Source of the DNA: Anaerolineae bacterium
GTDB lineage: Bacteria > Chloroflexota > Anaerolineae > B4-G1
Direction of reading: 5' to 3'
Assembly (NCBI GenBank): GCA_030612185.1
Contig: JAUWOI010000173.1
Span: 1-8,372, forward strand
DNA: 8,372 nt
Positions 5,240-8,372 of this stretch are shown here, piece by piece (the first letter of the stretch is position 1; every line of letters starts with the position of its first letter). The notes under the pieces were generated by a model that searched no databases, was not told the DNA's origin, and saw only the letters and a program-made list of their open reading frames with translations. The translations under genes were made by a program, and so were the position numbers.

Positions 5240-5794
5240 ATTAGGAAAAAGAAGTATACCACTAGCAAGCGCGTGCAGTATCGCATTAACCACCAGATCC
5301 GGGCTTCCCATGTTCGTCTCATTGACGCAGATGGCACTCACCTGGGTGTACTGTCGTTATCTGAGGCTTTGACAGTTGCCCATGAGCACGAGTCGGACCT
5401 AGTGGAAGTGTCGCCAGCGGCGGACCCTCCCGTCGCCCGGGTGATGGACTACGGCAAGTTTCTGTACCAGGAGGCAAAGCGGGAACGAGAGGCGCGTAAG
5501 GCACAGAAACAGGTCGAGGTCAAAGAGATTCGTCTGCGTCCAAAGACAACCGATCATCACAGAAATTTCAAGGTTCGTGATGCCCGGCGCTGGCTGGGAG
5601 AAGGGATGAAGGTTAAAATACGCGTCCGCTTCCGGGGCCGGGAGGTCACCTATCCAGAGATTGCAATCGAGCAACTGACGCGGATTGCCGAGGAACTCTC
5701 CGACGTGGCCATGATCGAACAAAGGCCGAACCGGGAGGGACGCACGATGCTGATGGTTTTGGCGCCAGCAAAGCAAAAAGGCGCACAGGGGTAA
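5240..5794 (+). CDS. infC: Translation initiation factor IF-3, apparent ATT start
   Basis: IF-3 binds the 30S subunit, keeps it apart from the 50S subunit and checks the start codon and initiator tRNA. From ATT 5240 the protein has 184 residues, in the normal range. The N-domain shows YRINHQIRASHVRLIDADG, SEALTVAHEHESDLVEVSP and the signature PPVARVMDYGKFLYQ; a Lys/Arg/Glu-rich linker follows; the C-domain shows KEIRLRPKTTDHHRNFK, VKIRVRFRGRE and MLMVLAP. The start is ATT because a TGA (5237-5239) in the same frame stands directly before it, and a good ribosome-binding site lies 7 nt upstream. The GTG at 5273 has no such site and would remove the basic leader RKKKYTTSKRVQ. In E. coli the infC AUU start lets IF-3 repress its own translation by rejecting non-standard starts; the same logic probably applies here. 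rpmI begins 4 nt after the stop. Confidence 0.94.
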   Translation: MRKKKYTTSKRVQYRINHQIRASHVRLIDADGTHLGVLSLSEALTVAHEHESDLVEVSPAADPPVARVMDYGKFLYQEAKREREARKAQKQVEVKEIRLRPKTTDHHRNFKVRDARRWLGEGMKVKIRVRFRGREVTYPEIAIEQLTRIAEELSDVAMIEQRPNREGRTMLMVLAPAKQKGAQG

Positions 5795-5798
5795 GAGA

Positions 5799-6020
5799 AT
5801 GCCAAAGATCAAGACACATAAGGCCACGTCAAAACGTTTCCGACGGACAAAAGGCGGCAAAGGCAAGTTGATGCGCACCAAGTTAGGCAAATCCCACTTG
5901 CGGCGCAAGAAGAGCAAACGGGTGAAGCGTCTCTTCGACGAAACAATTCCGGTGACGTCGAAGGGCGTGCAGCAGCGTGTGCGTCGCCTAGCGCCGTATC
6001 TGAGAGAAAAGGGGAAGTAG
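5799..6020 (+). CDS. rpmI: 50S ribosomal protein L35
   Basis: This is a small, very basic protein of the large ribosomal subunit, 73 residues. It begins [20 protein letters not shown], the L35 signature, and continues [14 protein letters not shown]. It is slightly longer than the usual 64-66 residues because of a C-terminal extension ending LREKGK. The start ATG 5799 has AGGGG 7 nt upstream, overlapping the end of infC. Gaps of 4 nt on each side indicate one message with infC and rplT. Confidence 0.96.
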   Translation: MPKIKTHKATSKRFRRTKGGKGKLMRTKLGKSHLRRKKSKRVKRLFDETIPVTSKGVQQRVRRLAPYLREKGK

Positions 6021-6024
6021 TGCT

Positions 6025-6378
6025 GTGAGAGTTAAGGGAGGAACCAGAACACGCTATCGTCATAAGAAGATACTCCGCCAGACCAAGGGGTATTACGGCA
6101 CGCGCCATCGCCTCTTCCGCCGGGCCAACGAGGCCTGGATGAAGGCGCAATGGTATGCCTATCGTGACCGGCGTCAGCGACGGCGGGACCTGCGGCGGCT
6201 GTGGATCACACGCATCAACGCAGCAGCGCGGCTGAACGGCCTTTCGTACAGCCGCTTCATCCACGGGCTGAAACTGGCCGAGGTGGAATTGGACCGCAAG
6301 ATCATGGCCGACATCGCCGTGCGGGACGCGGAGACGTTCGCCCGGCTGGTGGAGGTGGCGAAGAGCACAGCAATGTGA
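6025..6378 (+). CDS. rplT: 50S ribosomal protein L20
   Basis: The protein has 117 residues, the normal length. It binds 23S rRNA early in 50S assembly and in several bacteria represses its own operon. It shows the L20 signatures [64 protein letters not shown] and [10 protein letters not shown]. The start is GTG 6025; GGGGA lies 9 nt upstream inside the end of rpmI, and the basic N-terminus RVKGGT follows directly, so no later start is possible. The last codons are ATG TGA. No pheS/pheT follows, unlike E. coli; the next gene is convergent. Confidence 0.96.
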   Translation: MRVKGGTRTRYRHKKILRQTKGYYGTRHRLFRRANEAWMKAQWYAYRDRRQRRRDLRRLWITRINAAARLNGLSYSRFIHGLKLAEVELDRKIMADIAVRDAETFARLVEVAKSTAM

Positions 6379-6420
6379 GTTCGTAGACAAACGGATAACG
6401 AAACCAACCACACCTACAGA

Positions 6421-8372
6421 TTAAACGAGCCCTTGCCACTTGTGGCAGGGGCTCGCTGGCTTTATGGCTCTACGCGGACTACCGGCTGGCGACGGGGTGA
6501 AAGTGGGCGTGGGAGTCGGAGTCACGGTCGTGGCGGGGGCGACGGGCAGCGTGGCCGTGATCTCGACGGTCGGTGTAAGGGTAGGCTCGCGGGTTGGAGT
6601 GAACGAGGGTGTGGGCGTAGCGCTCGACGCTTCTTCTGTGGGGGTAGGCGTCAGACCCGGCGTCGGCGTAGAGGTCGGCGCTTCCGTGGGCGCAGGCGTC
6701 AGGCTCGGCGTCAGCGTGAAGGCTGGCGGGAGGGTGACCGTCGGTGTGAGTGTCGGCGGGAGGGTGGGCGTCACCGCCGGTGTGGGAGACTGCACCGGCG
6801 TTGGTGTCCCGGTCGGGGCGGCGACGTAGACCTGAGACCGGGCCTCAATGCGGTGCTGCTCGCGGTCGAAGGCGGTGATGCGTAATGTGTAGAGACCGGG
6901 GGCCAGGTGGTTGGTATCCCACTCAGTCAGCAGGCCATCGCGCACCTGCGCCAAGTGCGGCCCGCTGATCCAACCCCAGCCTTGGGGATTGCCACCGATG
7001 CCGTACTGCGCCTCGTAGTGATCGAAGTTGGGCAGTTGGACGGTGCCGATGACCGGCACGATACCACGAACAGTGCTACCCGGTGCGGGCTGGGTGATGA
7101 AGACATCCGGACGACTGGTGCCCTCGGTGCAATATTCGAGCGGCGCTAGAGGCAGGCCCTCGAAGTACTCCGGGTGAGCCTGTGCCCACTCCCTTCCTCG
7201 TTCGTCTGTGATGACGACCATCAACTGCTCAACGACGTGGCCGGGGCAGAACTCGTTGGCGAGAAGCCCGGTGAGGGTGTCAATCCGCACCTTATGGTAC
7301 CAGTCGTGCTCCTCGTCCAGCGGCGGCTGATCCTCGGCGAAGACTTCCACCTTGCGCCGGGGGCAGTATTCGGTGGGACGAGCGCCGGAACTGGCGCAGA
7401 CTTCGTGCTCGACGATGCCGGGCGGGCGCACAAAATCGCGCACAGGCAGACCATCGTGGGCCGCCTCCATAAAGTTGTGCCAGATGGGGCCAGCGCCGGC
7501 CGACCCGGGCAGGTTGACCATCGGGGAATTGTCGGAGTTGCCCACCCACACGCCGGCCACCAGGTCGGGGGTGTAGCCGACCGTCCAGGCGTCGCGGAAG
7601 TCGTCGGTAGTGCCGGTCTTGGCAGCCGCTGGCCGGCTGAGTTCGAGCACGCTGGGACAGTGGAAAGCAGCGCAACGAGCCTGGGTATCGGCCAGGATAC
7701 TGGTGATGAGATAGGCATGTTGGGCAGAGACGACTATCTCGCGAGCGGGCGCGGAGTTATCCATCAAGACATTGCCCCGGCTGTCCTCAATGCGCAGGAT
7801 TGGGCTAGGCTCCACGCGTGTGCCGCCGCTAGCGAACACACCGAAGGCGCCGGTCATCTCCAGTAGTTTAGCCTCGCCGCCGCCCAGCGTGAGCGCCAAC
7901 CCATAGGCCGGGGGCCCGTCGTAGGGATACTCGGGGCAGTAGAGTTCTGGGTGGGCCAGAGATTCGAGACCCAGTCGCACAGCCATCTCCAGCAGGCCGT
8001 CAACCCCCACAAACTGGAGCGCCTCAACAGCAGGGACGTTGTAGGAGTTGGCTAATGCTTCGCGCAGGAGCGTCGGACCGTGGTACTTCTCGTCGTAGTT
8101 GACCGGGACGTAGGGCGGGTTGGCCCCGTCGGGGAACTCGGTGCGCAGGTCCCACGTCAACGTGGCCGGCGTCCAGCCACGCTCGAAGGCGGCGACGTAG
8201 GTGAGGGGCTTGATGGATGATCCGGGCTGTCGGCAGCGCAGCGTGACGTTGACCTGGCCATCAATCTCTTCGTCGTCGAAGTCGGCAGAGCCGACCATCG
8301 CCCGGATGTGACCGGTGGCCGGGTCGAGCGCACCGAGCGCGCCGTTGGTTGCGTAGCGGTCGGCCAAGGCAG
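6421..8372 (-). CDS. Class A penicillin-binding protein, 3' part (partial)
   Basis: The frame enters from the right edge and ends at TAA 6423-6421; about 650 residues are visible. It holds the transpeptidase domain that cross-links peptidoglycan outside the cell. Counting from codon 8367, the three active-site motifs are SSIK (50-53, catalytic Ser in PGSSIKP), SYN (108-110) and KTG (250-252, KTGTTDDFRDAW). A Cys-containing segment typical of PBP1A tails follows (about 322-413), then an Ig-like beta domain (about 421-516, from VFITQPAPGSTV to RSQVYV) and a Thr/Pro-rich tail (517-631; 6475-6819) of TPTP-type units. The last residues, SPCHKWQGLV, are encoded by the terminator hairpin. The N-terminal signal anchor and the GT51 glycosyltransferase domain should lie beyond the window. 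TTG 8367 is not the start, since the frame stays open to the edge. The Thr/Pro tail is probably extracellular and may be a wall-spanning spacer; this is inference. Confidence 0.93.
   Translation of the reverse strand, partial: ALADRYATNGALGALDPATGHIRAMVGSADFDDEEIDGQVNVTLRCRQPGSSIKPLTYVAAFERGWTPATLTWDLRTEFPDGANPPYVPVNYDEKYHGPTLLREALANSYNVPAVEALQFVGVDGLLEMAVRLGLESLAHPELYCPEYPYDGPPAYGLALTLGGGEAKLLEMTGAFGVFASGGTRVEPSPILRIEDSRGNVLMDNSAPAREIVVSAQHAYLITSILADTQARCAAFHCPSVLELSRPAAAKTGTTDDFRDAWTVGYTPDLVAGVWVGNSDNSPMVNLPGSAGAGPIWHNFMEAAHDGLPVRDFVRPPGIVEHEVCASSGARPTEYCPRRKVEVFAEDQPPLDEEHDWYHKVRIDTLTGLLANEFCPGHVVEQLMVVITDERGREWAQAHPEYFEGLPLAPLEYCTEGTSRPDVFITQPAPGSTVRGIVPVIGTVQLPNFDHYEAQYGIGGNPQGWGWISGPHLAQVRDGLLTEWDTNHLAPGLYTLRITAFDREQHRIEARSQVYVAAPTGTPTPVQSPTPAVTPTLPPTLTPTVTLPPAFTLTPSLTPAPTEAPTSTPTPGLTPTPTEEASSATPTPSFTPTREPTLTPTVEITATLPVAPATTVTPTPTPTFTPSPAGSPRRAIKPASPCHKWQGLV
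6426..6455. terminator. Bidirectional hairpin terminator between rplT and the PBP gene
   Basis: CGAGCCCTTGCCA (6426-6438) pairs with TGGCAGGGGCTCG (6443-6455) over 13 pairs, one of them G-U, around the loop CTTG. For minus-strand transcription it is followed by TTTAATCT, a weak T-tract. For plus-strand transcription it is followed by CTGGCTTTA, weaker still. It lies 48 nt after rplT and inside the last codons of the penicillin-binding protein gene, whose TAA (6423-6421) falls in the T-tract. Confidence 0.85.

Noticed and set aside
4138..5337. A 399-residue open frame on the minus strand
   Set aside because: It is antisense to thrS and the infC start, shows no domain, and is a by-product of GC-rich codon use.
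6440..6829. A plus-strand frame rich in Gly-Val repeats, silk- or elastin-like
   Set aside because: It is the mirror of the Thr/Pro codons of the penicillin-binding protein tail, not a gene.

Overview
The window looks like a GC-rich chromosome segment of a Chloroflexota bacterium, probably Anaerolineae-like. This is an inference. It rests on the gene order thrS-infC-rpmI-rplT, a T-box leader ahead of thrS, a threonyl-tRNA synthetase without the TGS domain, a class A penicillin-binding protein with a long Thr/Pro tail, and the style of the delta-prime clamp-loader subunit. No rRNA or CRISPR array is visible.

Layout. Positions 1-1312 are a decayed accessory stretch. It holds a strong hairpin (65-120), a 5'-truncated FGE-sulfatase-domain gene (190-699), what I read as the 5' domain of a group II intron starting right after that gene's stop (702-1014), and one doubtful small ORF (1062-1283). 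Positions 1313-2314 (minus) are holB. Positions 2323-2373 carry two divergent promoters that share one palindromic -35 hexamer, TTGCAA: leftward for holB, which should give a leaderless mRNA, and rightward for a tRNA-Val(GAC) at 2385-2458. The tRNA is followed, with no visible terminator, by two small uncharacterised genes (2502-2735 and 2741-3064). A T-box riboswitch with its terminator (about 3085-3328) then precedes thrS (3352-5151).

A near-consensus promoter (5171-5199) drives infC (5240-5794), rpmI (5799-6020) and rplT (6025-6378). infC appears to start at the rare codon ATT, 7 nt after a good Shine-Dalgarno sequence and directly after an in-frame TGA. A perfect-size hairpin (6426-6455) separates rplT from a convergent class A penicillin-binding protein gene. 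That gene's last codons lie inside the hairpin, and its 5' half runs off the right edge of the window.

How the genes work together. The plus-strand block is a translation module: a tRNA, a tRNA synthetase sensed by its own uncharged tRNA, an initiation factor that can be autoregulated through its start codon, and two 50S proteins. The flanking minus-strand genes serve replication (clamp loader) and cell wall synthesis. I see no obvious new defence or mobile system. The most interesting points are the shared -35 promoter pair, the ATT start of infC, the tRNA-linked small gene pair, the group II intron relic and the terminator inside a coding end.
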